A DNA stretch of 64,000 nucleotides from Paracrocinitomix sp039939375 (GCA_039939375.1 JBDVJO010000003.1:193433-257432), one strand, 5' to 3'. Shown: positions 26,273-35,215, counted from the first letter of the stretch. Made by a program: numbers and translations. The notes: generated by a model not told the origin, from the letters alone.

Positions 26273-26767
26273 ATGAAAAAGAGTTTTTTAAAAAAGAAAT
26301 CCCAAACACCTGTGAATAGGCCTATATTTTTGAGGAATCCTTCAAAAATGAGAACTATTTTATTGGTAACCAACGAAGAAGAAAAATCCACAAAAAAGAA
26401 AGTTGAAGCACAATTTCCAAACTGCGCTGTTCACCAACTTTATATTCGACCTATAAAAGAAGACAGATCAGTTGGTTTCTATTACACTGTTCATAACGTA
26501 GACTTTAATTTAACGGGAAATTTAAAAAACGATAAATTAAAAAATTTAGAGTCCATGGACTTTGATTTACTACTAGATTTGTCTGATAATTCAACCCTGC
26601 TGCAATATTTCATAAACAGATCTAAAGCAGCAATGAAGGTTGGAAAGTTAAACACGAATTGTATTGAACAATACGACCTACTCGTTGATTTTGGTCAATC
26701 AGTAGATAACACGATTAGTGAAATTTTTGAAAAAATAACCTTATTAACAAAAAATGAGCAAGTTTAA
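26273..26767 (+). CDS. Conserved hypothetical protein between ligA and dapA
   Basis: A 164-residue soluble protein with a basic N-terminus (KKSFLKKKSQTP). It has an alternating strand/helix look (RTILLVTNEEEKSTKKKVEAQF, DFDLLLDLSDNSTLLQYFINRS, LLVDFGQSVDNTISEIFEKI), suggestive of a Rossmann-like fold. No catalytic motif was recognised. It starts 6 bp after ligA and overlaps dapA by 14 bp, so it is in the same operon. It may belong to a Bacteroidota-restricted DUF family (DUF6913-like), which I could not verify. Confidence 0.7.
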   Translation: MKKSFLKKKSQTPVNRPIFLRNPSKMRTILLVTNEEEKSTKKKVEAQFPNCAVHQLYIRPIKEDRSVGFYYTVHNVDFNLTGNLKNDKLKNLESMDFDLLLDLSDNSTLLQYFINRSKAAMKVGKLNTNCIEQYDLLVDFGQSVDNTISEIFEKITLLTKNEQV

Positions 26768-27647
26768 AGGATTAGGTGTAGCAATGGTGACACCATTCAA
26801 TGCGAATGGAGAAATAGATTTCCCAGCTTTAGAAAAATTAACCAACTTCTTAATTGATGGCGGCGTAGACTATTTAGTTGTTCAAGGAACGACCGGAGAA
26901 TCGCCAGTTTTAGATAAAAATGAAAAACAAGCAGTTTTAGACACTGTTTGCAAGGTAAACAACAACCGAACCCCAGTTGTGTTCGGCATTGGAGGCAATA
27001 ACACAAAAAGTGTTATAAACGATTTAAATACATTTAACCTCACTGAAGTGGACGGAATTCTATCGGCTTCTCCTTATTATAACAAGCCTACCCAAGACGG
27101 AATTTATGCGCATTATGCTGCCATAGCTGAAGCAACAGATTTACCAATAATTCTTTATAATGTTCCGGGAAGAACCGCTTCTAACATCTCTGTAGAAACT
27201 ACCTTAAAATTGGCTAATTCATACGATAACATCATTGCCATTAAAGAAGCTTCTGGGTCAATGGAACAGATCATGGAAATCATTTTAAATAAACCAGATG
27301 ATTTTCTTGTAATTTCTGGTGATGATGCCATTACTTTACCAATTTTGGCGGCAGGTGGTGATGGTGTAATTTCAGTTGTTGGAAATGCTTTTCCGCATGC
27401 GTTTAAAGATATGGTCAAAAACGGTTTAGAAGGGAATTTTGAAACAGCTAGAAGATCGCACTATGCCGTTTTACCTATCATTTCGCATTTATTTGCAGAA
27501 GGAAATCCAGCTGGAATTAAAGAAAGTTTGGCAGATATTTCAATCATGGAACCCCACTTAAGGTTACCATTGGTAAATGTTAGCCAAGAAAGAAAAGCTA
27601 AAATTCTTGAGCTTGGTCGTAACATAAATAAGGCTTTCCCGTACTAG
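26754..27647 (+). CDS. dapA: 4-hydroxy-tetrahydrodipicolinate synthase DapA
   Basis: 297 residues, the usual size. The aldolase-type barrel motifs are GTTGESPVLD, SASPYYNKPTQDGIYAHY, IILYNVPGRTA with the catalytic Tyr, and IIAIKEASG with the Schiff-base lysine. It condenses pyruvate with aspartate semialdehyde as the first step of diaminopimelate and lysine synthesis. It overlaps the upstream hypothetical gene by 14 bp. A new promoter follows before the next lipoprotein gene. Confidence 0.97.
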   Translation: MSKFKGLGVAMVTPFNANGEIDFPALEKLTNFLIDGGVDYLVVQGTTGESPVLDKNEKQAVLDTVCKVNNNRTPVVFGIGGNNTKSVINDLNTFNLTEVDGILSASPYYNKPTQDGIYAHYAAIAEATDLPIILYNVPGRTASNISVETTLKLANSYDNIIAIKEASGSMEQIMEIILNKPDDFLVISGDDAITLPILAAGGDGVISVVGNAFPHAFKDMVKNGLEGNFETARRSHYAVLPIISHLFAEGNPAGIKESLADISIMEPHLRLPLVNVSQERKAKILELGRNINKAFPY

Positions 27648-27662
27648 AAATAAATAAAATAG

Positions 27663-27670
27663 TATATTTG
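27663..27670 (+). promoter_or_regulatory. Promoter -7 box
   Basis: TATATTTG, a full TAnnTTTG match, 37 bp before the ATG of the lipoprotein at 27708. No clear TTG at the -33 distance. Confidence 0.5.
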
Positions 27671-27707
27671 TTTCACTTGACAATGTTGAGTTTAAACCAA
27701 TTAATGA

Positions 27708-28604
27708 ATGAAAAATAAAAATGTATATCGTGGTCTATTTGCCCTTTCTACAGTTGCGCTTTTAACAAGTTGCGGTGGCGAAGGAATTGAAATAGATGGA
27801 GACAACTTAGGTACTGATACTACTCAGACTGAAACAGTTGTAGAACCTACTGGTTTAGAAGTTGAATATTCTGTACCTACCCCAAATGAATTATTTGAAA
27901 TCGTTAAACTGCAAGGTGGCGAGCAAAAAGTTGGTTTGGTTAACCCTCTTGAAAACAGAGACAATTATGTTGAAACAACCGAGAAAGCATTAAATTTTGG
28001 TGTTTATTCTGCGGACTTAGCTTACATGAGTTGTTTCGGAGTTGGAACTGAATTCTTAATGTACATGAAGACCATTGAAGAAATGGGAGATGAACTAGGG
28101 ATTTCAGGTGCATTTGATGAAGATTTGTTAGATAGAATTGAAAACAACGAAGGAGATAGCGATTCATTGTTCGCCATTTCTAACGAAACTTATTACGATT
28201 CTTACTTGTTCCTAGAAGAAAATGGAAAAGGAAAAGAACTTTCTTTAATCATGGGGGCTGGTTACATTGAAAGCCTATATATCATTTGTAATTTAGTAGA
28301 TGAATATAAAGAAGGAGATTTAATCATTGAGAAAATTGGTGATCAAAAATTAGTTTTAGAAAATTTGATGGAGTTTTTAGCTTCTTATCAAGATGACGCA
28401 GACGTGGCTGACATGACAAATGACCTTGTTTCATTACAAGAGGTATTCGAGATCAGCATGGACTTTGAGGAGTCTGGTACGAACGTTGATAATACAAGTG
28501 GGAAGTTAGTTCTTTCTGGTGGTGGTTCATTTCAAATGAACGAAAAGGCCCTTACGGACATCACAGCAAAAATTACAGAACTAAGAGAAAAAATTACTAA
28601 ATAA
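27708..28604 (+). CDS. Lipoprotein of unknown function
   Basis: 298 residues. The signal peptide YRGLFALSTVALLTSC ends in the lipobox cysteine, followed by GGEG and an acidic Asp/Thr-rich linker. The folded part (about 50-298) is rich in helices (TTEKALNFGVYSADLAYMSC, EYKEGDLIIEKIGDQKLVLENLMEFL), and no known domain was recognised. It begins a two-gene unit with the secreted protein 8 bp downstream. It has its own promoter box. Confidence 0.75.
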   Translation: MKNKNVYRGLFALSTVALLTSCGGEGIEIDGDNLGTDTTQTETVVEPTGLEVEYSVPTPNELFEIVKLQGGEQKVGLVNPLENRDNYVETTEKALNFGVYSADLAYMSCFGVGTEFLMYMKTIEEMGDELGISGAFDEDLLDRIENNEGDSDSLFAISNETYYDSYLFLEENGKGKELSLIMGAGYIESLYIICNLVDEYKEGDLIIEKIGDQKLVLENLMEFLASYQDDADVADMTNDLVSLQEVFEISMDFEESGTNVDNTSGKLVLSGGGSFQMNEKALTDITAKITELREKITK

Positions 28605-28612
28605 TACGGACT

Positions 28613-29143
28613 ATGAAAAGAGCATTATTTTTAGGAGCAGCATTAATTGGGTTGATAGCCATCCAGGCATATTCTCAATGCCAAAAAACACACTATTTCT
28701 GCACACAGAAATTATCTAAAGAACAGCAACAAGAATATTGGAACTTAAACAACCAATCTAAAAGTGCAACTTTTGAGAAAGGTAAAGTTTACAAAATGAG
28801 TTTCATTGCATACAAAGGTTTCGATTACAGAATCTCTGTTTGTACAGATGTTGCTGAAGGTGGTGATGCAGTAAGATTTGAATTGTTTCATGACGCTATC
28901 GTTAGAGTGAAAGACGAATACGGAAATACAAACATTCAAAGAAAACAAGAATCTCTTTATACAAATAAAGATGATAATTTAAGTCCAATGGTTGAGTTTA
29001 CCGTTGATAAGACAAAAAAATTCTACTTAGATGTAAACGTTCCTGCTTCAGGAGAGTCTAAGAATAGAAAATTAAGTAAAACTGAAAACGTTTGTGTTGG
29101 TGTTTTACTTGAGCATAAAAAAGCAGCTAACTTAGGATTCTAA
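28613..29143 (+). CDS. Secreted protein of unknown function
   Basis: 176 residues with a cleavable signal peptide (KRALFLGAALIGLIAIQAYSQ). The mature part is mostly beta, with alternating hydrophobics (FEKGKVYKMSFIAYKGFDYRISVC, MVEFTVDKTKKFYLDVNVP) and a few cysteines (CQKTHYFC, VCVGVLL). The layout suggests a small beta-sandwich. It follows the lipoprotein gene by 8 bp and is followed by a terminator, so the pair forms an operon. Confidence 0.7.
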   Translation: MKRALFLGAALIGLIAIQAYSQCQKTHYFCTQKLSKEQQQEYWNLNNQSKSATFEKGKVYKMSFIAYKGFDYRISVCTDVAEGGDAVRFELFHDAIVRVKDEYGNTNIQRKQESLYTNKDDNLSPMVEFTVDKTKKFYLDVNVPASGESKNRKLSKTENVCVGVLLEHKKAANLGF

Positions 29144-29163
29144 TCCTAATCGCAAATAAAACT

Positions 29164-29198
29164 AACCCTGTCTAGGCTTCGCTCAGACAGGGTTTTTT
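29164..29198 (+). terminator. Intrinsic terminator
   Basis: AACCCTGTCT (29164-29173) pairs with AGACAGGGTT (29185-29194), with an 11-base loop AGGCTTCGCTC and six T at 29193-29198, 20 bp after the secreted-protein stop. Confidence 0.9.
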
Positions 29199-29206
29199 CA
29201 TATCCT

Positions 29207-30232
29207 ATGACTAAAGAAAAAATAGAACAGCTAATAAATTGGGTAAATGAGGCTCAAGAAATCATCATTACTGCACACAAAAGTCCTGACGGAGACAGTA
29301 TTGGCTCATCTTTAGGGTTATATCACTTCATCAAACAATTCAATTCAAATGTCACCATTTGTCATCCTGATGAAGCGCCTTATTTCTTGCATTGGCTTGA
29401 AGGATATGATCAAATCCAGTCACTTGACAAAGACGAAGCAAAGGTTCAAGAAGCTTTTTCTAAAGCTGACTTAATTTTCTGTTTAGATTACAACTCTCCA
29501 TCAAGAATTGGACAAATGGAGAAGTTAATGACGCAATCATCTGCTAAAAAAGTTATGATTGATCATCACAGAGATCCTGATACAGAATTTTGTGAGATGA
29601 TGTTTTCTGACATTACTTCTTGTTCAACAGCACAATTAATTTTTGAAATAATTGAAGCTTCTGGATACTACCACCGTATGAATGTTGCTGTTGGAACTGC
29701 ATTGTATTGCGGAATAGTTACAGACACGGGTTCATTCCGCTTCTCCTCTACTCTACCAAAAACGCACAATATTGCCGCTAAACTTTTAGAAATTGGTGTA
29801 GAACATTCAAAAGTTCATGAGAACATCTACGATACAAATACTTTAGACAAGATCAAATTAGTGTCTTTTGCCCTACTAGAAAAATTGGTGGTTTTAAAAG
29901 ATCTTGAAGTGGCTTATATCTCGTTGAGCACAGAAGAACAAAATAAATTTAACGCCAACAAAGGTGACACTGAAGGTTTAGTGAACCAAGCGCTAGCTGT
30001 TCAAGGGGTGAAAATGGCAATATTTTTAAAAGAGTCTGACGGAATTGTTAAAATGAGTTTCAGATCTAAAGGAAGCATTCCGGTTAACGAAATGGCTGGC
30101 AAAGATTTTGGTGGCGGAGGTCATTTAAATGCATCAGGTGGAAAATTTGTGGGAAGTCTTGATAACGCGATTAAAAAGCTTGTAACAATTCTCCCTAAAT
30201 TCGTTGAAGAATATAAAAGTCACTTTGAATGA
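29207..30232 (+). CDS. nrnA: DHH-family phosphoesterase (NrnA-like oligoribonuclease/pAp phosphatase)
   Basis: 341 residues. DHH motifs: AHKSPDGDSIGSSLG, IFCLDYNSPSRIG, the namesake MIDHHRDPD and VTDTGSFRFSST bind two metal ions. The DHHA1 domain ends with GGGGHLNASGG. NrnA-like enzymes degrade 2-5 nt RNA and dephosphorylate pAp to AMP. It is followed, with a 4-bp overlap, by two FKBP-type lipoprotein genes, an arrangement known around gldI in Flavobacteria. Confidence 0.92.
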   Translation: MTKEKIEQLINWVNEAQEIIITAHKSPDGDSIGSSLGLYHFIKQFNSNVTICHPDEAPYFLHWLEGYDQIQSLDKDEAKVQEAFSKADLIFCLDYNSPSRIGQMEKLMTQSSAKKVMIDHHRDPDTEFCEMMFSDITSCSTAQLIFEIIEASGYYHRMNVAVGTALYCGIVTDTGSFRFSSTLPKTHNIAAKLLEIGVEHSKVHENIYDTNTLDKIKLVSFALLEKLVVLKDLEVAYISLSTEEQNKFNANKGDTEGLVNQALAVQGVKMAIFLKESDGIVKMSFRSKGSIPVNEMAGKDFGGGGHLNASGGKFVGSLDNAIKKLVTILPKFVEEYKSHFE

Positions 30233-30762
30233 AATTAATCGCTCCTCTTCTATTTCTTGCTTTTATTTACGCATGCGGAAACGACAACGTCATTGAGCAA
30301 GTTGATGATTCAGGATGGACAAAGGATGAATCAATCAATATGAATTCAACCTTTGCTGAAGAAGAAGATGCTGAAATTGACAGCTACCTGAGTAGAAGAC
30401 CTGACTGGAAAGTTACACGTTCTGGCACGGGCTTAAGGTCTTTCATTTATCATAAATCTGAATTTAGCGATACTGCAAAAGTAGGAGATGCTGTTTTAGT
30501 GGATTTCTCTGTAGAGCTTTTAGATGGCACCATCTGCTATACTTCTGAAAAAGAAGGCCCTGAAAGCTTTATTGTCGAAAAAGCAGACATAGAATCTGGT
30601 TTACATGAGGCCATGCAACTAATGTGTACTGGTGACAAAGGTAAATTTATTCTACCGTCTTTTATGGCGCATGGTCTCATAGGGGACGAAGATAAAATTC
30701 CACCGTTAACACCGGTTATTTACGATATACACTTAATTGAAATTCAACATGCAGCACTTTAA
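30229..30762 (+). CDS. GldI-like FKBP-type peptidyl-prolyl isomerase lipoprotein
   Basis: 177 residues with lipoprotein signal (APLLFLAFIYAC). The FKBP domain spans the C-terminal ~110 residues (VGDAVLVDFSVELLDGTICYTS, then DIESGLHEAMQLMCTGDKGKFILPSFMAHG and TPVIYDIHLIEI). The sequence order and length resemble gliding-motility GldI of Flavobacteria, which is thought to help fold surface-machinery proteins in the periplasm. Some aromatic residues of the FKBP active site are not conserved, so catalysis is uncertain. Overlaps nrnA by 4 bp. Confidence 0.78.
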   Translation: MKLIAPLLFLAFIYACGNDNVIEQVDDSGWTKDESINMNSTFAEEEDAEIDSYLSRRPDWKVTRSGTGLRSFIYHKSEFSDTAKVGDAVLVDFSVELLDGTICYTSEKEGPESFIVEKADIESGLHEAMQLMCTGDKGKFILPSFMAHGLIGDEDKIPPLTPVIYDIHLIEIQHAAL

Positions 30763-31639
30763 AATTATTGGTCTATTTCTAGTTACGGCACTTGCTTCAC
30801 AGCTAAATTCGTGCACGTTAGAAGGTGTAGAAAATCCTGACGAAGTTGATTCTGATATCATTTCTAATCAAGGAATTGACACAGCTGCAACAGAAGAAGA
30901 AAACAAAGTTTTAATGTTGGCAGACACTGTAGACGGCGAGCCGAATTCAATGGTATATCAACGCGCAGACGGATTAAGAGTTGAGTGGGACATTAAAAAA
31001 GATGACAAGCAAGTTCAATTGAATGATGTCGTGATGGTTAATTACACGGCGAGAGTGGCCGCTGGTGAAGATTACGACTCGAACAAAGAACTAGGAAGAG
31101 CAGTTCCTTTAAAATCCAATGTAGGAATGATGATTCCTGGATGGGAAGAAGGATTATTACAAATGCACGAAGGAGACAAAGGCAGAATTATGATTCCTTC
31201 GGCTCAAGCTTACGGCGAAGATGGTTATTTAACTATCGTTCCGCCTGATGCAGATATCATTGTGGATATTGAGATTGTTTCAATAGTTCAACCCATTTTG
31301 TTAGAAGATGGCGTAAAAGTTTACAAGTGGGCTACAAATCCGGAAGGTAATCTGGCGAAGAAAAATCAACTGATTACCTTTGATTATTTTGCTTACAAAA
31401 AAGGAAAGAATGCAGGTATGTATGACAATTCATACCAAAATGAAGCACCATTTAGTTTTAAATTTAAGAACGCCTCTGTAGTTGACGGATTACATATAGG
31501 AATGTCTGTTATTAAAACAGGTGAAAGTGCATTCATAGAAATCCCTTCAAAAGCAGCCTATGGTTCAAAAGGTCTGTTAGACCTTGTTCCTTCTAATACG
31601 GACATTGTTTATGATGTTCGAATTGAATCTATTTTATAG
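30749..31639 (+). CDS. Lipoprotein with two FKBP-type domains
   Basis: About 296 residues. The signal peptide FKIIGLFLVTALASQLNSC has a lipobox cysteine. Two FKBP-like domains follow: the first (QLNDVVMVNYTARVAAGEDYDS, GWEEGLLQMHEGDKGRIMIPSAQAYG) is canonical, and the second (KNQLITFDYFAYKKGKNAG, GLHIGMSVIKTGESAFIEIPSKAAYG) is also recognisable. The ATG at 30749 is chosen over one four codons upstream because it begins the signal peptide directly. It overlaps the previous gene by 14 bp. Probably a periplasmic folding helper. Confidence 0.85.
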   Translation: MQHFKIIGLFLVTALASQLNSCTLEGVENPDEVDSDIISNQGIDTAATEEENKVLMLADTVDGEPNSMVYQRADGLRVEWDIKKDDKQVQLNDVVMVNYTARVAAGEDYDSNKELGRAVPLKSNVGMMIPGWEEGLLQMHEGDKGRIMIPSAQAYGEDGYLTIVPPDADIIVDIEIVSIVQPILLEDGVKVYKWATNPEGNLAKKNQLITFDYFAYKKGKNAGMYDNSYQNEAPFSFKFKNASVVDGLHIGMSVIKTGESAFIEIPSKAAYGSKGLLDLVPSNTDIVYDVRIESIL

Positions 31640-31676
31640 TTTTTTTTCTTTTTCTGGACAACCCTTTTAATTTCTG

Positions 31677-31704
31677 TTTTGTAGTTACTAGTGAAACAAC
31701 AAAA
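31677..31704. promoter_or_regulatory. Inverted repeat upstream of the ECF sigma operon
   Basis: TTTTGTAGTT (31677-31686) and AACAACAAAA (31695-31704) are 9/10 complementary around ACTAGTGA. No T-run follows. It could be an operator for the sigma gene that starts at 31775. A short open frame of 11 codons (ATG at 31712) lies between, with no evidence that it is used. Confidence 0.35.
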
Positions 31705-31774
31705 TAGAACATATGCTATCATTTATTAGAGGTTTATTACGATATTGATTTTCAAGACCATAAAGCTGACCTAA

Positions 31775-32338
31775 TTGGATCAAGAGCGATTAATAAAGAA
31801 GTTCATTAAAGGGAACAAAAGAGCATTTGACAAACTCTATGCTCAATACTGTGATGGAATGTACAGTATCTGTCTTCGCTATACCAAAAATGAAGATGAG
31901 GCAGCAGATATTTTACAAGATGCCTTTATTCGGATTTACGAAAAGCGAGAAATGTTTGATCCGCAATACAGCATTGGCGCTTGGATTAAAAGAATTGTGA
32001 TGAATGAAGCCATCAATCATTACCGATCTAACAAAAGATTTGAATTGGTAGAAGACGATCATTACTTTGATGAAAGTTCAAACGAATTTGAAACGTCTTT
32101 TGAAATCACCGAAGACACCTCTTTAAAAGAAACATTAGCCCAAACTATAGAAGAATTACCGCCCGGATATCAGGCAGTATTTAAAATGTATGTATTAGAC
32201 AACTTAACACATAAAGAAATAGCTGAATTTTTAGGAGTGAGCGAAAACACCTCTAAAACCCAGCTTTCTAAGGCAAGAAAAATGCTGAAGAACAAATTAG
32301 AAGAAAGAAATATAACTAGCAGTATAAAAGTATCATGA
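31775..32338 (+). CDS. ECF-type RNA polymerase sigma factor
   Basis: 187 residues. Region 2 is visible as IKGNKRAFDKLYAQYCDGMYSICLRY, EAADILQDAFIRIYEKREMF and GAWIKRIVMNEAINHYR; region 4 as ELPPGYQAVFKMYVLDNLTHKEIAEFLGVSENTSKTQLSKARKML. The start is the TTG at 31775: a stop codon (TAA) directly precedes it, and the next ATG would remove the start of region 2. The gene overlaps the next one by 4 bp. In this class the following gene is often the anti-sigma or membrane partner. Confidence 0.92.
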   Translation: MDQERLIKKFIKGNKRAFDKLYAQYCDGMYSICLRYTKNEDEAADILQDAFIRIYEKREMFDPQYSIGAWIKRIVMNEAINHYRSNKRFELVEDDHYFDESSNEFETSFEITEDTSLKETLAQTIEELPPGYQAVFKMYVLDNLTHKEIAEFLGVSENTSKTQLSKARKMLKNKLEERNITSSIKVS

Positions 32339-33966
32339 GCAAGGAATACAAAAATATTGACGACTTATATAAAGCAGAGCTTGGCGGTTCTGCTGCTAAG
32401 GCGCCAGCGCATGTCAAAGCGAACGTTGACAAAGCACTTGGATTTGGTTCAAGTAAAAAACTATTATGGATTTTATTACCCATCTTAATTGTTTTGGTAG
32501 CCACTCCGTTTATCTACAATTCTTTTCAATCAGAAGACCTTGCTCAAAATTCACCTTCTGATTTCCCTGCTCAAAACGACACGAACAATTCCGCCAATAC
32601 TTCTTCTTCTAATCCTTCTAACTCAAACAACACAAACTTATCAGAGTATAATCAAACTACATCTTCTGAAATCCAACATGAAAATTCAAACCGAAACAAT
32701 CAAATAAATTCTTCTACCAATACTGTAAATGACGCGGATTTGAATAACACAACTTCTCAATTTCAGAGCAATACGAATTCAAATTCTACGGTATGGCAAG
32801 AAGACAAAAAATTGTTGGATAATAAGACAAATAAAACTAATCCCTCCGTTAACAAAACATCAAATACAGTAACTAACAAGAATCTAATCAATCCAGAAAA
32901 AAACAAAAACAAAGTTACTTCAGACAATAAAACTACTGTTAATGATAAAGATTTAACGGATAGTAAGACGGTCGAAAAAACAATTCCAAAGACGACACTT
33001 GCGAAGGATAGCATTCAAAATCAAAAAGATAAAACACCTATTAAAGATGATTTAATTGTAAGAAACAACTTAACTCCAGATTCAACTTCTCTTTTAAAGA
33101 AGGATGCTATAAATCAAATCAATGCAGACACTTTAACAGATAATATAATTGATACCACCACTCAAAATAACAACGATTTAATTGTAGACGATAAAGATGC
33201 AGTTGATTCAACAAACACGAACAACAACGTAAATATTGACCCAGCAGAAGACCCATATCAACCATGGCTATTAAGCCTAAGCACAGGGGTTAACTTCAAG
33301 AATTCTACAATCACTGCCGCAAATCCTTCAGATTCTGCTGCTTATTACAACACCATCAATGATAGAATTGGACATTCGGCTAGTTTTGACGCGCAATACC
33401 GTTTGAAAAACAGCTTAACCTTTGGTGCGGGAATCGGCTACAGTACTTTGATTGAAAATTTTAATTATTACAAATCAGAAATTACAACCGATAGCGCTTT
33501 AACCTACGTTTATTTTCAAGATTCAATTCCAGACTCAATGGGATGGATTTACTTTACCGATTCAACTGCAGAATACACATATACCACAGATTCTAACGAA
33601 ATATATAATGCCAACGGAAGAAACATCAACACTTATTTACATATCCCCATTAGTCTTGGAACTCAATTAAGATTTAATAAGGTATATATAGATTTATTCG
33701 CTCAGGGAAGATTCAATTTATTATTAATCTCAAAAGCGACTTATGTTGAAAATGATCAATTAGTTACCACTAATCTAGCTGCTATAAAGCGCTCTTATTT
33801 TGATTTGGTACTCGGCACGAATGTTCATTACAATATAGTTGGAAATCTCTTTTTAACTGGAACGGTTAGGTACAGACCACCTTTGAACAACCCTTACTAT
33901 GTGAATGGAATGACAAATAGGTTTTCCAACTTGCATCTAGGCATAGGAGTTTCATTGAATCTTTAG
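32335..33966 (+). CDS. Inner-membrane-anchored outer-membrane beta-barrel protein, partner of ECF sigma
   Basis: 543 residues in an unusual order: ~42 residues of probable cytoplasmic N-terminus (IDDLYKAELGGSAAKAPAHVKANVDKALG), one transmembrane helix (about 43-61), a ~240-residue Asn/Thr/Ser/Asp/Lys-rich linker, and a C-terminal ~235-residue region of amphipathic strands ending HLGIGVSLNL, typical of an OmpA/PorT-like barrel. No Sec-cleavable signal is obvious. Four-bp overlap with the sigma gene suggests the N-terminus acts as an anti-sigma domain. If right, one chain would span both membranes through the linker. Its stop overlaps the convergent gene's stop. Confidence 0.75.
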   Translation: MSKEYKNIDDLYKAELGGSAAKAPAHVKANVDKALGFGSSKKLLWILLPILIVLVATPFIYNSFQSEDLAQNSPSDFPAQNDTNNSANTSSSNPSNSNNTNLSEYNQTTSSEIQHENSNRNNQINSSTNTVNDADLNNTTSQFQSNTNSNSTVWQEDKKLLDNKTNKTNPSVNKTSNTVTNKNLINPEKNKNKVTSDNKTTVNDKDLTDSKTVEKTIPKTTLAKDSIQNQKDKTPIKDDLIVRNNLTPDSTSLLKKDAINQINADTLTDNIIDTTTQNNNDLIVDDKDAVDSTNTNNNVNIDPAEDPYQPWLLSLSTGVNFKNSTITAANPSDSAAYYNTINDRIGHSASFDAQYRLKNSLTFGAGIGYSTLIENFNYYKSEITTDSALTYVYFQDSIPDSMGWIYFTDSTAEYTYTTDSNEIYNANGRNINTYLHIPISLGTQLRFNKVYIDLFAQGRFNLLLISKATYVENDQLVTTNLAAIKRSYFDLVLGTNVHYNIVGNLFLTGTVRYRPPLNNPYYVNGMTNRFSNLHLGIGVSLNL

Positions 33967-34610
33967 AATTTACCAGCTATCATGCCTGATATATGACGTC
34001 TTCGTCCTCTATATTTTTTCGCTTTAGTTAGTTCAACTTCAAATGTGTGACATTTTGATTTAAGCTCATCTACCGTAACATATTTAGAATAAAAACCGTC
34101 CGCGCTTATAGCAATATGAACTCTTTTACCTAAATGCTCAGCAGGTAATTCAAATTCAAATCTTCCGTCTTTTAGGGTTTCAAAACTAATTGTTTCCTCC
34201 CCCTCAATAGTGTAAGAAACTTTAACTTGCATTGCTTTTCCATGATGATTTACAACTGTACCCATGATATAAGCGTTCTGAGAAACAACTTCAGAATACT
34301 TAACAGAAGTATCCAAGTTATCTAGATTCTGACCAAACAGTGTAGACACATTAAACCCTAAAACAAAAATGGCAGCAAATGCTATTCTGAAAATATTTTG
34401 AACTGTTGTTCTGCTATCGGCAGAAGCTGATTCTGCATCAAATACTCCACAGTTTATACTTGGGTTTTCTAATCTTATTTTAGAAATTTCATCTTGCGTT
34501 TTACCTCTGAAATCAAAAATATTCTTTGCGCAACTCGTGCAATAAAGTCCGCAATCAGACGCAGGCATTTCTTGAACAGACTCTGGACAATCGTATTTAA
34601 TTTGAATCAT
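33963..34610 (-). CDS. Membrane protein with N-terminal Cys motif and C-terminal carboxypeptidase-regulatory-like domain
   Basis: 215 residues. The first 60 residues contain CxxxC and CxxC-type cysteines (MPASDCGLYCTSCAKNIFDFRGKTQDEI), a pattern seen in many Bacteroidota inner-membrane proteins (a probable metal-binding or redox knob). A transmembrane helix follows at about 72-92 (FRIAFAAIFVLGFNV), then a CarboxypepD_reg-like beta domain (NAYIMGTVVNHHGKAMQVKVSY, GRFEFELPAEHLGKRV, GYSKY-type aromatics) and a basic tail (KKYRGRRRH). The C-terminal domain should lie in the periplasm. Function is unknown. Confidence 0.65.
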   Translation of the reverse strand: MIQIKYDCPESVQEMPASDCGLYCTSCAKNIFDFRGKTQDEISKIRLENPSINCGVFDAESASADSRTTVQNIFRIAFAAIFVLGFNVSTLFGQNLDNLDTSVKYSEVVSQNAYIMGTVVNHHGKAMQVKVSYTIEGEETISFETLKDGRFEFELPAEHLGKRVHIAISADGFYSKYVTVDELKSKCHTFEVELTKAKKYRGRRRHISGMIAGKF

Positions 34611-34651
34611 CTTGATTGGTTTTTTTCAAGTTATGAAAATTTGTTTCACCG

Positions 34652-35215
34652 TCAAAATCCTCCCCAAACGAAGTCGTAAACGTAATCCATCAAGAAATAG
34701 AGGATTATTAAAACCGCGAAAGCACCAATCATTGCTTTCTCTATACTCAATTCAAACAACTGTTTCAAACCCAATCCCATCACGACAGCATTCCCTGCAA
34801 GCCCTGCAAAAGTGATCACAAAATAATATTCAGAATTAATAATCATATTAATGAAAGACGCCATTAATACAGGAAGAAATGACATACCGATTAAGCCCAT
34901 AATTTTATATAAATCAGGTTTGGTCTGTGTCAAAACTTGAATCAATAAAAACACCCCAGCAATACGTAATAAAAATCCAATCAACACAGCAGCAGCCTGT
35001 GGAACTAGACTAAAGCGAAAGCTTTCAATAAAATACTCGCCTAAGTAAATGATAGGACTGACAATTACTAAAAGCACTACATAACTTATTAAAGCTATGA
35101 TAAAAACTTCTTTTGAACTCTTTTGAAATTCGTCATCAGCTAAATAATCTCCATAAGTTTGAACAGGTTTAAACGTGGTCTGGAAAAAATAATTCATTGC
35201 TTTATTCATATTCAA
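34652..35215 (-). CDS. Yip1-domain-like integral membrane protein
   Basis: 187 residues with five hydrophobic segments (FIIALISYVVLLVIVSPIIYL, VPQAAAVLIGFLLRIAGVFLLIQVL, MGLIGMSFLPVLMASFINMII, FVITFAGLAGNAVVMGLGL, AMIGAFAVLIILYFLMDYV). The ordering, with a cytoplasmic N-terminus (NYFFQTTFKPVQTYGDYLADDE), fits the Yip1/YIF1 family membrane proteins found widely in bacteria. Role unknown. It lies upstream of and in the same direction as the Cys-motif protein, 41 bp apart. Confidence 0.65.
   Translation of the reverse strand: MNMNKAMNYFFQTTFKPVQTYGDYLADDEFQKSSKEVFIIALISYVVLLVIVSPIIYLGEYFIESFRFSLVPQAAAVLIGFLLRIAGVFLLIQVLTQTKPDLYKIMGLIGMSFLPVLMASFINMIINSEYYFVITFAGLAGNAVVMGLGLKQLFELSIEKAMIGAFAVLIILYFLMDYVYDFVWGGF

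Noticed and set aside
29174..29184. Terminator loop containing GGCTTCGCT, similar to a string near the palindromic array (55281)
   Set aside because: Nine shared bases are too few to claim a derived repeat; the element works fully as an intrinsic terminator.
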